The position numbers and the translations under genes were made by a program. This document shows, piece by piece, positions 63,717 to 64,000 of a stretch of 64,000 bases of DNA. The notes under the pieces were generated by a model, which was not told where the DNA came from, did no database searches, and saw nothing but the letters and a program-made list of their open reading frames with translations. Origin of the DNA: Herbaspirillum sp. RV1423 (GTDB taxonomy: Bacteria; Pseudomonadota; Gammaproteobacteria; Burkholderiales; Burkholderiaceae_D); assembly GCF_000577615.1 (NCBI RefSeq), contig NZ_CBXX010000036.1, forward strand, positions 1 to 64,000. Direction: 5' to 3'. Numbering within the stretch: the stretch's first letter is position 1; each line of letters begins with the position of its first letter.

Positions 63717-64000
63717 TTAAATTCTAAAATGTCGTTCTCGCATCTCTTCACAAGTACCGTCAATTCCGGGAAACAGCGAACCAGCTGTAATGCCCATAAG
63801 ACTTAGCTCTGTCATGACTTTATCTCGGGCACTCCAAGGTAGGTCTACTGCTTGCAAATATTTTTTCGCTCGGTGCTGTTCAGTGCGTTCGATATATTTT
63901 TCGATGTCATCGATATTTGTTATTGTCGCTATCCCTTGTTGAGGAATTACGCGGTCATTGTTTAAAGCCATGAATTCTGAAACTGAAAAATGTTCAAGGC
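63717..64000 (-). CDS. FRG-domain protein, C-terminal part (continues past the window)
   Basis: The visible 94 codons are open to the right edge, so the start lies outside; the Met at 63971 is probably internal. The stretch HRAKKYLQAVDLPWSARDKV and ELSLMGITAGSLFPGIDGTC-EEMRERHF is the typical end of FRG-domain proteins, which carry a Phe-Arg-Gly motif near the other end and often occur in defence islands. It is upstream of, and cotranscribed with, the SIR2-like gene. Base composition is equally AT-rich. Confidence 0.7.
   Translation of the reverse strand, partial: LEHFSVSEFMALNNDRVIPQQGIATITNIDDIEKYIERTEQHRAKKYLQAVDLPWSARDKVMTELSLMGITAGSLFPGIDGTCEEMRERHFRI

Overview
The window is a stretch of Gram-negative chromosome, most likely from a soil or plant-associated betaproteobacterium of the Burkholderiales (Oxalobacteraceae-like, in the range of Collimonas, Herbaspirillum or Janthinobacterium). 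This is inferred from GC-rich codon use, the overall gene set (SHP/diheme cytochrome operon, lipoprotein efflux channels, N-carbamoyl amidohydrolase and GABA catabolic genes, phosphonoacetate hydrolase, many LysR/GntR/TetR regulators) and the style of the ABC transporters. No rRNA or complete tRNA is present, so the placement is an inference.

Layout. 1-7150: the end of an octapeptide-repeat protein, an alpha/beta hydrolase, an ECF sigma/anti-sigma pair, DNA-3-methyladenine glycosylase I, and a PAS-GGDEF-EAL protein preceded by a short inverted-repeat element. 7541-7576: a displaced 3' end of tmRNA, a typical island attachment scar. 7830-17550: a proton-type P-ATPase, a pstS remnant, an Nramp-related transporter, and a divergently controlled SHP - diheme cytochrome c - cytochrome b - two-component operon with paired TTAAG boxes. 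17947-22440: a periplasmic binding protein with a second copy of the inverted-repeat element, a lipoprotein-type subtilase autotransporter, and remnants of a rolling-circle Rep gene and an IS3 element.

22530-42902 is a large catabolic region: a polar amino-acid ABC transporter, two paralogous FCD-type GntR regulators, a CitE-like lyase, a ThDP enzyme, an N-carbamoyl amidohydrolase, an aldehyde dehydrogenase, GABA aminotransferase, a decayed gabD, a dipeptide-type ABC transporter, a cupin, an M20 deacylase and a class II aldolase. Five copies of the 11-mer TGGTMAGGCCA lie in front of its transcription units and tie the first half into one probable regulon. 42919-46557 is a phosphonoacetate unit (hydrolase, OPA-type transporter, LysR).

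46560-51400 is mosaic and decayed DNA: Rep fragments, two small genes of an unrecognised family, a 48-residue-repeat protein cut off by an IS3 fragment, an F420-type reductase/HxlR pair, and LysR remnants. 51399-58606 holds TetR regulators and a complete tripartite RND efflux system split into two divergent units that share a 24-bp TetR-type operator. 58657-61583 has an SDR gene with a C7 frameshift, an IS630 scrap and a DASS anion transporter. The right end (61660-64000) carries an intact rolling-circle Rep gene facing an AT-rich SIR2-like plus FRG-domain gene pair that looks like an acquired anti-phage module.

The most interesting candidates for undescribed biology are the inverted-repeat element found in the same orientation 27-35 bp upstream of two sensory genes, the small-protein family present twice with mostly synonymous divergence, and the SIR2/FRG pair beside the Rep gene.
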